DNA of 64,000 bases from Tipula vernalis (taxonomy: Eukaryota > Arthropoda > Insecta > Diptera > Tipulidae): contig OY282558.1 in assembly GCA_958295665.1 (NCBI GenBank), forward strand, positions 67,320,789 to 67,384,788, given 5' to 3'. The notes beneath the pieces were generated by a model that ran no database searches, was not told the DNA's origin, and worked only from the letters and a program-made list of their open reading frames with translations. A program made the translations under genes and the position numbers. Position 1 is the stretch's first letter. The number at the start of each line of letters is the position of its first letter. This document shows positions 44,177 to 56,050 of this stretch, one piece after another.

Positions 44177-46445
44177 AAAAGATTTAATGTGCCCACTTGG
44201 TCCAGTCTCCAGTTAAATCAAAAAATTGAATCCAATTTCCTTCTTTTGTATAGAGTAAACAGTGTTAATACCAATTTGTAGTTTTTTATAAATTAAAGCG
44301 TCTGTAGCAATTTGCACAGGTCGATATTCACATTATTCAACATTTTAACTAAAAACGGAAAATATTAAACTTCGAGATACAAAAAAAAAACTATCGTACT
44401 ACACTTAGCTTCTTTTACCCCTCTGGCAACTTATCATTTAAATAAAATAATTTATTCAAGTTTTACCAAACTATTTGTAAATCCCTGAATCCTTAATCAT
44501 ATTTTATATGTATGTAGAAAAGTAGTAAACCCTCTCTCTGTAAATAGATTTTGATTCTACACAATTTACTTTATTTCATATACACTGTACCAGAATATTT
44601 GCCGACCTACATAGTAAATAAATTGGAATCCATTGGGGTCTGCCCTCAAATTTTTTTTGTATCAACTCTAAAATTATTTTGTGTATCCTTTATATGAAAT
44701 AATCTGATAGTAAATAGTGAAAATATTAGATGGTATGGTATGGTCCTTATTAGCTCGTTCTAACTTACACATTTATCATTTATACTGTGAGAGCTTTATG
44801 ATTCGCCCCTATATAGGTTAAACTATTAAAATAATATAAAATAACGGCGGAAATTGTTTCCACTTAAATTTCAGTCATAAATATGCGCATCACCTCTTTA
44901 AATTTCCATCAATTTACTTTTAAATTAGCGTGAATCGATTTCAATATTTTCCGGCAACCCAAAATTTTTTTTTCTACTTCTCTTATTTGCCTTGACATTT
45001 AATATGATTGTTTGTGCGGTTATCGCAACAGTCAATCTTTGGTGGAACAAAACTGTTGTTATATATCAATATTCAAACGATTTTATTTTTTTACGGATTC
45101 TCCCAACATTAAATGTAATTAATATTTATTCTTTTCCATTTTATTTATTTATCGTACCGTCTATCAAATTTATTCGATCGAATACGAAAAAAAACAAAAA
45201 AAACAAACAAACAATCGAAATTAAAAAGGATTCTCCATCTTTACACATAAATACACTTGCGTGGGTATACGAGGAGTATTCAATATATTCGTAGCATGCT
45301 TAGGAAATTTAGAAGTGATGGAGATGAGAATTGTTTTTGTGTTAATATCTTTTTCTGCCACGGGATCAAGATCATTTCTGTCACGTCAATTGAGTATTGG
45401 AGAATTGACTAGAAGATTTCTGAATGATGAGGAAATTTTGTTGATTGGTTGTATAATTCGCTATTACGAATATACTGAATGTCTGTCGTAAATACAAAAT
45501 ACACAAACAAAATCAATACATAAATAATAGAAAATTAAAAACCCGTATCTTATGGTTACTCTGCTCACCATACCAACCCCCGGTTAAATTTTAAAGTATG
45601 CCAACCCAATTTTGAAATATCCATTTAAGTTTTACCACACAAGGATATTGTAAAGAAAAATCCTTTGAAATTTTAATTCTATCATTTCCCGTATATCTAA
45701 CCTTTTGTTTATAATGTATTTATATACTTATATCACAATACAACATTAATTATCATTTCCAAGAAACTTCCAAAAAATTATTCTCTGATTGAATTTGGTT
45801 TATTCTTGGAAGCACTTCACATAAGGATTTTATTATGTACAAAACAATAAGGGAAAAAACCAAAGTAATTGTTGCTCGTCTATGTGTATCGTATAAAAAC
45901 ACACACATATATGTATACGAGTATATACCGCTTAATATATTAAACGAGAAAATACATAAAAGCTCATAAGTACAATCAATAATATTGATTTACTTTTTTC
46001 ATATTGTGAATAAATTATATATGCAAGATCTACTTATGTTCTTTATAAAATACTAAATCTAATACATTATACTTATCCAACTACTTTCTATGTAGTACTA
46101 AACATGAGAATCGTTGCATAGGGAAAAGAATACAATACAAGAAAAAATGCTACTCCACAACTCTCACGTTTTTAATACAAATATCACAAATTTGTTCTGC
46201 TACTTGCTGTATGTGTGTGCTTGCTTATAGAAACGAAAAGCTTCAACCAGAATATATTTCAACAACCAAGAACCAAACAAAAGAGGGACAGAGAACATTG
46301 AAAATATGCATCATGTATTACGAAGCAAACAATATCTTCCCAAATTTTATTTTTTTTTCCTTTTGTGGGTGCTGTTGGTTGTGCTCGTTTCGCCAAGAAA
46401 TTCAAGTTTAAATTAAGTACTGTGTAACAAACTTTTCTTGTGACA

Positions 46446-46468
46446 TACACACACACACACACACACAC
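46446..46468. repeat. (CA)n microsatellite
   Basis: Uninterrupted CA dinucleotide run of about 11 units. Confidence 0.97.
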
Positions 46469-47652
46469 GTTTAAATAAATATTTTCCAAAAAAAAATGTT
46501 CAACTCACGTAATATTTTTTTTTGTATATTATTATGAATTTATTGATGAGAGACATTATTACGTATGTTTAGGTATATCTGCGTGTATTTTTGTATGACA
46601 CTCAGTACTTTGGAGGGGGGTGAGAAAAACTGAATCATGTTATATGCAAAGCGCGTTTATGTAACAAACATTTTTTTTTTTTTTTTTTTTCGAATTAATA
46701 ATTGATTTATTTGTCAATCACGAATATGTTATATGGGATTAATATATGGTTTTTCGTGTGGCAGGTAAAATGTTCAAAATAAAATTTTTCAATATTTGAT
46801 AAAAGAAACTCCCCCTCAATATGTACTATATATTATGGCAATATATAAATCGATTCAGTGTCAGTGGGAGGTTATGCTACCTTAAATGCCTGAAAATTTC
46901 TCAGAAACTTATTTTTGTTTAGTAACACATCAAAATATTGACGTCGTTATTAAACACGACGATGAAGTGGGGTTTCTGCAGTTCAAATTTTCTCAAAATA
47001 TTTATTCAGATCAATTTGGGATAGAAATAATGTTTTTAAACTTGTCAAATTTTTAAATTTTTATCTTATAGTTGTTGCATCGGTTTTAAGGTTTTACAAA
47101 ATGTTTCGTGATGTAAATTATCTAAAGTTTTAGTAGATGCACGTGATATTTGTGTCAAAAAATTAAGAACTTACATTTTTGTTTTCCACGCTTTATTCAA
47201 TTCAAATTTGGAAATTTCAATTTTGAAATTTTAAACCTATATGAACTAATAAAATTTAAACTTGAATTATTCATTTTTAAAAACCAAATTTGATTTCTTC
47301 GAATTTTCTTAACACTGTATTGAATAGGAATCGAATTTTGAACGTTTCAAATCCAATTTTACAGATTTAAATCAGAAACTTGCATCTCAACTTAATTTAA
47401 AAATAAAAATTCTATTAGATTCTACGTTATTTTATGATTGAGAGTTAGATTTCAAATTTGATTCCGATTTTGAGTATAAAATTGAAACAGATTTCGAGTT
47501 TGTCTTCGATTTTTAGTTTGAACCCAAATTTTGGAATCAAAATTTAAAGTATCAAATCAGAAGTATTCAAGAACATCTAATGATATAAACGACAAAAATT
47601 TTGGCAACTATGATTTTTATGCTTTAGAGCAAGAAAATATAGCATTTTCTTT

Positions 47653-49560
47653 CTAAATACTAACTATACTATATATTCTTGTGCTTTTCCAAGATTTCCG
47701 ACCAACTCCAGAAGCCGATTGACAAAATAAAAAAGAAAACTTCGCCCAGCACCTTACCTCACCACTCTTGTTTAATTCATTATAAATACGCCCAACAAAA
47801 TCTCTCCAATATCGATTTGCAAGTAATTGTACCTGCGTGAAAAAGCCTTTTATGAAAATAGGAAGGGACTGATAAGATAATTGGATGTGTGGATGGCAAT
47901 AAAATCGTTTAAGTCGACCACCAACCTGAAGCATTCCGCTACTATCTAGGAAAGGAGACAAAGGAGTTAACGGGTCATTGGGACTGAGTGATTTTTTGAC
48001 CTCTATGATACCATCTGGTTCTTGAAACCAGTCTCTGCAGAATGTCCACCTCCTCCACCGCCAATGAACATATTAAAGCGGCTTTAGTTTTCCCAAGTTT
48101 CGAAACTTCTTCCAATACTGGAATATGTAACGTAGGCCATTGGTCAGGTGAGGATTGCCAAAATGTTGGCCTTGTAGACCACGATAAATTCCATTTCAGT
48201 TCTCGAGAATATATTTGCTGAATTGAATTTAGTGCTCACTTGGTGCTAATTAGATATTGCTGTCAATCTTTGAATATTTGCTACTCGATTCCCGAAAATG
48301 TTGTTAATGTGGTTGATTCCGAAGTCAGCCAGGATAATGTGACTTGATATTTAAGACTGGAATAACCTGTCTTACCAGTTTTAAGGGTTCTCGTAACTCG
48401 TCCTCCATTGTCTTTAACCTAAACATTGCAACAAAAAACGTCCGATGATGGCTGCCAATACATCCCAAGTGTCTTGATGAAATGGCCATTTTCGAGCTGA
48501 AGTAGTTTTTTCGCGATGTACTTGAAGTGTGCCCTCCAAAATATCTTGGGAGTTGGTACACCATTTCCGGAGTTCCATTCCCGCCTTGCTTAGAATTTTC
48601 GTAATTTGAGTTTTTATAGTCTTAGCCTCCTACAAATTGCTAGTGCTAGTCAGTGTATCATCATGCTCTAGAGACATTTAGGTTAAGGTGAGCAATCAAA
48701 AAATATTTAGAGTTTCTGATGATTGTCAGTAAACGCTTACTCGTAGGTTCTGAACCTAATAAAAATACAGAAAAAGTCTTTTTGCAATACAGCTCCGACC
48801 ATCAGAATGTCGCTTAAAGCCTCATTTTGGTCGTGGAGCTATCCGGTTTTAGCACGCAATGATGCGTCAAAAAGACATTTTTTACGGAGACCTCTTCTGC
48901 CGTGACTAGCTTCATATGGCCTAACTCTAAATATTCTTCATTGGTTTCTTGATAGACATTATTCTGATTATCATTCATGATTAGACGATGTTCCAGGCCA
49001 TTAAACTTTCGACGAGCCGAAATTTGTTCTTCATTGAACTTCGGTCGATATTCGGACTTGAGATGTTCAATTTCCAAAAAAAATCGGAGTTGCTCATTTA
49101 GACTGGTTTCTTGCATTGATAGCGTGTTGCATGGTAGTTTTGTGGTGATGAGGATTAATTTGCGATTGGGCTAACTATGACCCAACCTAGCAAGGTATTT
49201 TGTAAGATAGGCACATCCGGATCAAGATAGATTTGGCCGACCGCTTGTAGATAATAATAAAGATGTGCCTTTATCAGAAGAGCTATTTGTTGCGGTATTG
49301 AAAATTTTGTATCGGCTAGCCCTATGTTTTGCGGAATCGTCTATTGATTTTTATTTATGCCAATTATAGGTTGCAATCCAGGAATCTTTGGCAATAGATG
49401 AACTTCAATTTGGGCAGTGTATGCATTAATTCGTGATTGAATCTTTATGGCTTCCATGGACTGGCATGATAGTGAAAAAGCTTTAATTCTACTAATTGCC
49501 CTGTTGGAGTTTTTAATATAATAATACTGAGTTAGGAGCGTGATCTCATGATACAATTAC
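47653..49560 (-). pseudogene. BEL/Pao retrotransposon remnant (protease to integrase)
   Basis: Read 5' to 3' on the reverse strand: SRINAYTAQIEVHLLPKI (49,380-49,440) is the DUF1758-type protease region. LRFFLEIEHL, LELGHMKLV and HHCVLKPDSSTTKMRL (48,814-49,090) mark the start of BEL/Pao reverse transcriptase. After a frameshift ILMVGAVLQKDFF and IRFRTYE continue RT (48,730-48,800). A KWPFHQDTWDVLAA-type piece follows near 48,430-48,500. SPFLDSSGMLQVGGRL (near 47,925-47,960) is the conserved segment just before the integrase zinc region, followed by a degenerate integrase. Multiple frameshifts and deletions. The catalytic RT and RNase H motifs are not intact. No LTRs were located. Confidence 0.8.
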
Positions 49561-50300
49561 AAGAGTGGTCACTAAAAATTAAATTCATTGGAAGAGCTGA
49601 TATATAAAATATTTTGATTTTTACGGTATAGCGGGTATTAATTTAGAATATGTTTCTTCAAATTAAGCCGGACTCGTTCATCGGAAAATATCCAGAGAGG
49701 GTTTTAATGAATGTTGAAATTACCTTCGAAAAAAAAAAATATTTTTGAAAAATGGCGCCATAGAAAAAGTAAAAATTCGATTATGTCAAATGAATCTAGT
49801 CAAGTCATGGAGTTCATGGATTAATCTATATTCAAATGTGCTTACCATATAGCATGTAGTATTTACAAAAAGTTCAGAATATTTTGCAAATAAAAGTAAA
49901 AAGTAAAGTAAAAAAAAAGTAAAAAAGTTTTTCCATTATGAATGGGTTGTAATTGGAAAAAGTTTAAGCTAAAAAAGTCATTTCTAATTTTAAGTGAAAA
50001 TGGTTTTTCGACATTGAAACGAAACTTCAGTTTTTTTTTAGAAGAACAAATTGAAATATTTATTTAAAAGCTGTTAACACGCAAAATGAGCATACTGAAA
50101 TTATTAGTATCACTTCTTGGCTGAAAACCAATAAGTTACTAGAATCAGACTACATTTTGTATTCAGAAATTTCTAGTTTTGTTTTTCTTCATTCAAAACT
50201 GTAAATCAGCTCAATACCCAATAACAAATTAAACTGATATATTTTAAATAATAACTAATCAATTACCAACCAATAATAATCAAAATTCTAAAACATACTG
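49561..50300. other. AT-rich non-coding DNA
   Basis: No recognised gene or clear repeat. It grades into macrosatellite-like words after 50,300. Confidence 0.5.
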
Positions 50301-53300
50301 AAATAACTTTATATCAGTACGAAATCCCGAAAACCCAAATTTTAAAAAATCAGAATAAATTTTAATAATTCGTAATGTGCGTGAAGCGGTAAATAAATCA
50401 AAAACTTTGATTTTGTTGACCAAAACTCCAATATTTTAAATAATAAAAGATTCTGAAGAACCAAATGTTAGATTTTCCAAACAAATGAAAATTGTGAAGA
50501 GTTACGAACTTACAAACTTAAAGAATTTCGTCAAATATTAAGAACTCCAAGAAATTTCGAAATTTTAAAATTGGTATGGATCTTCAAGGAGTTAATGAAC
50601 GAAAGAATTTTAATAATATAATGAATATAAATTTCAAGGAATTGTAATGTCTACAGAATTTAAAAAATATTCAAGTTTAAGGAATTTCATGATAGTTAAG
50701 GATTTAATTAATTTTTTTAGAAATTATGGAATTGTTATATTTTCAAAATTTCAGGAAGTTATAAATTTTGGATTTTTTATCAATAATTTGTTACATTAAA
50801 TATTTCTACAATTTGGTGAAATTTAATAAATTTAACGAATTAGGGTTTTTTAAATAGACCCTAGCATGCTATTCTGAATAATTACGAAAAGATTCGTATT
50901 GAGAGTTAGTGTTAAAGTATTACGAAAACCCCAGCTTTAGTAACATTGTGCTTTGACATTAACTCGCAATACAAGATAGTTCATGAATAGTCTCCCAGGT
51001 TCTAAAAGCTTCAAAAATTTCTTAAGTCAATTTTCGAAATTTTAAAACGTCAAATATTTCAATACCAAATAAAAAAATGTATCAAATTTTAAGAACGACG
51101 AGACCATTTTGAAATTTGTTTTCCAAATTTTTAAAATTTTCAAAAATTTGAGGGCTTAATTAATTTTACGTTTCAAAATTTTATTGTTTTAACAACTTGA
51201 AGAAATTATTTGGAATTACGTTCTTTTTACGCAAACTCAAAATTTCAGAAAAACTAAAAAATTCAAGAGATTCAAGAATTTTTATAATTTTAAAATTTCA
51301 AATTTTCCACAAATTAATAAATAAAAGAAGTTTCCACACTTTGGCAAAGGCAAAATTCAACGATTTAATTAATTTAGAACTTAAAAAAATTATTAAACTA
51401 TTTCAAGTGTTTTAAAATTTAAGAATTTCTAAAATATCGAGCGACTTAAAAATTTCATATAACGAAAATTTTTATGATTTGCAAATTTCCAAGATTTTAA
51501 TGGATACAAATTTTTTGAATTTAATGGTTTAATTAATTTGACGATTCTAAAAATTGTAATATTTTTAAAATTTAATAATTCATTTTTAATTATTTTAATA
51601 ATTTTAGGAGCGTAAATCAGTCAAATATTTCAAATATTTTATTAAATTCAAAAGCTTCAAGAATTATTTATTTTAATAGTTCATTTAAAAAATTTAAGAA
51701 TTTCAAAATTTTCAGAAATTCTGCGAATTTTATGACTCTTCCATTCTCACAATTTTAATAATTTTAAAACTTCAAATTTTTTGATAAATTCAAAGAACGA
51801 CACAATTTCAAGAAATTTAAGGATTTAATAAGTTTCCAGTAACGAATTATAATGCCTATAGAATTTGAAAAAATTAATAAATTTTAAATTGTTTCTAAGA
51901 ATCTCAGGAGCTCGATTTAAGAATTTCATAGTTGAATTTTCCAAATTACAGATTTCAAATTTTCCAACAAATTTAAAAGAAATTTCATGATAATTTAAGA
52001 ATTTAATTTGTTTAACTATTCCAAAAAATTGTTATATTTTAATTGTTAAAAGTTGATAAATTTTGGGTTTGTTATCAATAGTTTCTTTCGTCAAATATTT
52101 CCACTATTTGACAAAATTTAATAAATTTAAGGAATTAAGTTGTTTTTTTAAATAGGTCAAGATTCTTGAAACCTCACAAATTTCATGAATTTATTAAATG
52201 AAGAATTTTAGAAATTTTGGAATTTCATATTTTCGCAAAAGTTTCATCAAATTTTAAGAATGCTGAGAAAAATTTTAAGTTTTTTCCTAATTTTCGTACC
52301 AAGAATTTTTATAATTTTATAATTTCAAATTTTTCAGCAATTTAATAAATGTAAAAAATTTTATTACCAAGTTTTAGAAAAATCAATATTCAAAGATTTA
52401 TTTAATTAAGAAATTGTTAAATTATTTCAAAAATTAAATCAAATTTTGGACACCTTAGGAATTCTAAAAAATTTAAGAATTTCTAAAATATCAAGAGATT
52501 TAGGAATTGATTGGTTGTCCATTAACGAATTGTAATATTTATAATATTTGAAAATAATAATACATTTTAATTTTGTTTTAAGAATTTCGGGAGCATTACA
52601 ATTCAAGAATTTTGTGAATGAATTTTGAAAGTTTTTTCAAATTTTTCAACCAATTTAAAGAATTTTATGACAAACAATACGAAATTGCTATATCTTCAGA
52701 ATATCAAGAAGTTAATAAATTTTGGATTTGTTTTCAATAATTACTTACCTACATTGAAATATTTGCACAATTTGCTAATATTAAATAAATTTAAGAATTA
52801 CGTTTTACCGATCAAAAAACTTCAGAAATTTTATGAATTTAATAAATTAACAATTTTTGAAATGTTAGAACTTCGAGTTTTTCAATGTAAAACAAAAAAT
52901 TCATTATATTTTACCCCCAGAGAAAAAGATTTTTAATTTTTTCCTTAATTTTTAATAAATTCATAAGTTTTGAAGGTTAATTAATTTTACATTTCAAAAT
53001 TGTAATATTTTAACAACTTTAGGAAATTATTTGAAATTACGTTGTTTTTATACAAACTTAAAATTCCAGAAAAACTAAAAATTTTAAGAGATAATTAGAA
53101 AATTATATGAATTCAATATACTAAGAATTACTTTAATTTTAAAATTTTCAACAAGGAAAGGCCAAGTTCAACGATATAATAAATTTTGAATTTCCAAAAA
53201 TTTATAAATTATTTCAAGAGTTTGACCAAATTAATTCAAAGAATTTTAAAAGATTTAAGAATTTTTAAAATATTGAGAGATTTAATAATTTTAGATATCG

Positions 53301-53326
53301 AAAATTTTTCTAATTTAAAAATCTCC

Positions 53327-53782
53327 AAGAGAAAGATAAGTTAATAATTATTCATTATTGTTAAGATATTTTGTCTATAAAAAGCCGAAAGAATCTTATT
53401 GATTTAATACACAGACAAACTTCTCTTTCTCTTAATTATTTGTGTGGGCATAAAACACACAAAAATAAGGGTTTTGGTTGAGTTTTTTGATTTAGTGAAT
53501 ATAATTCGCTAAATCAGTACGTTTGTACTTGACACTATGTGTGTTAAGTAGGAATTGTATTTTTGTAGTTTGGTCGTAGCTACCTGATGAGTAGACCAAT
53601 TTATTTAGTACGAAATCAAACTACCAACACAATGAGCTAAAGGAAATTTCTTATTTTTAGTTCAGGATTATACACTTTGTGTAACTCTTGGAATAAAGTA
53701 CGGGGGAAGATTGATATTTCTACTTTTCTGGTAGATAATTGGCCTTTTCATTTTTTTTCTGATTAACCAAAGAATCTTATTG
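53327..53782. repeat. Insertion in macrosatellite flanked by direct repeats
   Basis: ATTTAAAAATCTCC occurs at 53,313-53,326 and 53,783-53,796, consistent with a target duplication. AAAGAATCTTATTGATTTAA also occurs at 53,388-53,407 and 53,769-53,788. Base composition differs from the surroundings. No coding frame was seen. Confidence 0.6.
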
Positions 53783-54689
53783 ATTTAAAAATCTCCTTGC
53801 TTTCAAGAAACAAAAAAAAATTTCTTCAAATTTTAAAAATTTTAAAAAAAATTATGAAATCTTAAAAATTTAAGAATGCATAGATGCAATTTTTAAAGGT
53901 TAAATTAATTTCACGATTTTAATTTCTGGAGCGCCAGGCAGTCAAATATTCCGAAAGTTTTATCAGATTCAAAAGTTTAATGAATTTTTTAGCACATTTG
54001 TTTATTTTGTGAATATACCACAATTTTAATAATTTTAGAACTTCAAATTTTTAAATAAATTTAAAGAATTCTATCAAATTGCCCTTTAAATTTTGAATTT
54101 TTGAAAATTTCTAATTTAATGAATACCCAGATCAGTATTTTAATTAAATTTTCCTTAAATTTTGAATATTAGTTTATTATTCGTGTAATTTCTACTAACC
54201 AAAACCGTCCACAACGACCATTTTGAATGTGTTTTACAAATTAATTTTTAGGATTAGACTGGACTGCTTGTACCACAATTTACATTCTATATATGTATAC
54301 AGAATGCACTGTGCAGGTTATATTAGCGAATTATACTAATTCAGGTAAATCCTCTTACAAGTTTTCCTATTCTCGTTCACACAGCTCTATTTCTGATGTA
54401 TTGTAATATTTATAGAATTTCGATTTGTTTTAAAAATTTCAGAAGCATCTTAATTCGAAAAGTTCGTAAGAGAATTTTCAAAATTTTAGAATTTCAAGTT
54501 TTTCAATAAATTTAAAAAATGTCATCAGTATTTAAGAATTTAATTAATTTAAATTATTGAAATTAATTTCAAGAAGCTTATAAAAATTGGATTGGTTAAT
54601 CATTGTTAATAATTTCGTGCATAAAATATTTCCATAATTTGAACAAATTTAATAAATTTAAGGAATTCAGTTTTACTTTCTTTTACTCT

Positions 54690-55260
54690 AGTAAAATAAA
54701 GTATAGTAATCATGAAAATTTTGGACCTTGATATTTTTAGTGATTTATCTGTTTTGAGGTCCCCTGAGTCCGAAAAAGTGGGTTTCGAAATGGTGTCTGT
54801 CTGTCAGTCTGTCAGTCTGTCAGTCTGTCAGTCTGTCAGTCTGTCAGTCTGTCAGTCTGTCAGTCTGTCTGTGTCCTCTCTACAGCCCAGATGGTTTAAC
54901 CAATCGAACTGAAACTTCAGATTTAAGCTTTTTTGATAAATTGGGAGGTCCCAGTGAATTTTACTCCAAATCGGCTAACCGGAAGTGGCCACTCCCTTGG
55001 TCCAGAAAATTTATTTTGCAAATAACTTAAAAAGTATAAGGTTTACAAAAAACTACTGAAAACAAAATGTTTCCAAAAATTAAAAACAAATAAAATTAAA
55101 AAAAAAAAAAAAATTAAAAAAAAATTTAAAAATTTAAAAATTAAAAAAAAAAAAATTAAAAAATTATAAAAAAAAATTAAAATTTCTCAAAATTCTCTTT
55201 TCGTAAAAGAAAGTCGTGTGTTGGCCACACCTCCATTTTTTTGAATAGATCAAGGTTCTT
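54690..55260. repeat. Dispersed element with (CTGTCAGT)n microsatellite
   Basis: Starts near 'ttcttttactctagtaaaataaag', carries 'ggtcccctgagtccgaaaaag' and then an 8 bp repeat CTGTCAGT about nine times (54,794-54,873). It ends near an A-rich tract (55,080-55,190). The first part is organised like 11,220-11,345, suggesting one repeat family. The open frame over the microsatellite is an artefact of the repeat. Confidence 0.7.
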
Positions 55261-56050
55261 AAAACTTCACAAATTTTATCAATTTAATAAACCGATAATA
55301 TTTGAAATTTTAAAACTTCGAATTTGTCAACCAAAAACAAAAAAATTTATCAACTTTTTAAAACAGGCAGGAAATTTTTAATTTTTTTTCCCCAATCTTT
55401 TAAAAATATAAATAAATTTGAGGGTTTAATTAATTTTACGTTTAAAAATTGTAATGTTTTAGTAATTAAAAAAAAAGTATTTGGAATTATCTTGTTTTTA
55501 AGCCAATTCAAAATATGAAGTTAATTAACCAAAATTTTGTATACTTTTAAAATTTAAAATTTTAAACAAATCTATAAATTACAGAAGTTTTCGAAATTTT
55601 TTGCAAAGGCAAAATTCAATGATTTAATTAATTTAGATTTTCAAAAAATTTATAAACTATTTCAAGAGTTTGACCAAATTTAAAAAAATTAAAGAATTCT
55701 TTGAAATTATAAAATTTATAAAATATCGAGAAAATTAAGAAATTAATCGCCCCAAAATTTGTATAATTTAAAAATTTCCAAATTTTCAAGAAAGAGAGAA
55801 GTTTCTTCAAATTTTTAAAACTGCTCGAAATTTTCTGAAATTTTCAAAATTTAAAGAATTCCCAACAGGCATTTGCATTTAATTAATTTCACGATTCTAA
55901 GAATTGAAATATTTTTAAAATTTAAATACTTATTCATTTTTATTTATTTTAAGAATTTCAAAATTCAAAGAATTTCAGAAAATTTAATGAACAACAGAAT
56001 TTCAGTAATTTGAGAATGACAAGTAATTTTCTGAATTTTTAAAAATTCGA

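Larger units (their letters stand above)
43751..47640. other. AT-rich non-coding DNA
   Basis: Contains a perfect 20 bp-stem hairpin (listed separately), a (CA)n run at 46,446-46,468 and a T20 run at 46,671-46,690. Open frames at 44,992-45,294 and 45,261-45,491 lack any recognisable domain and are not called. After 47,000 the words resemble diverged macrosatellite sequence. Confidence 0.5.
50300..56050. repeat. Second block of macrosatellite-related AT-rich repeats
   Basis: Same vocabulary as 36.95-43.75 kb: 'ggattttttatcaataattt ... atatttccacaatttg ... aaatttaataaatttaag' at about 50,765, 52,065, 52,725 and 54,590, with TTTAAAGAATTTCGTCAAATTT words between. More diverged than the first block. 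It lacks the TCGTCAGACAG landmark and is interrupted by insertions at about 53,327-53,782, 54,180-54,400 and 54,690-55,260. Confidence 0.75.

Noticed and set aside
44992..45491. Two overlapping open frames of 100 and 76 codons
   Set aside because: No recognisable motif; composition matches surrounding non-coding DNA.
54712..54912. 66-codon frame with SVCQSVSL repeats
   Set aside because: Direct translation of the CTGTCAGT microsatellite.
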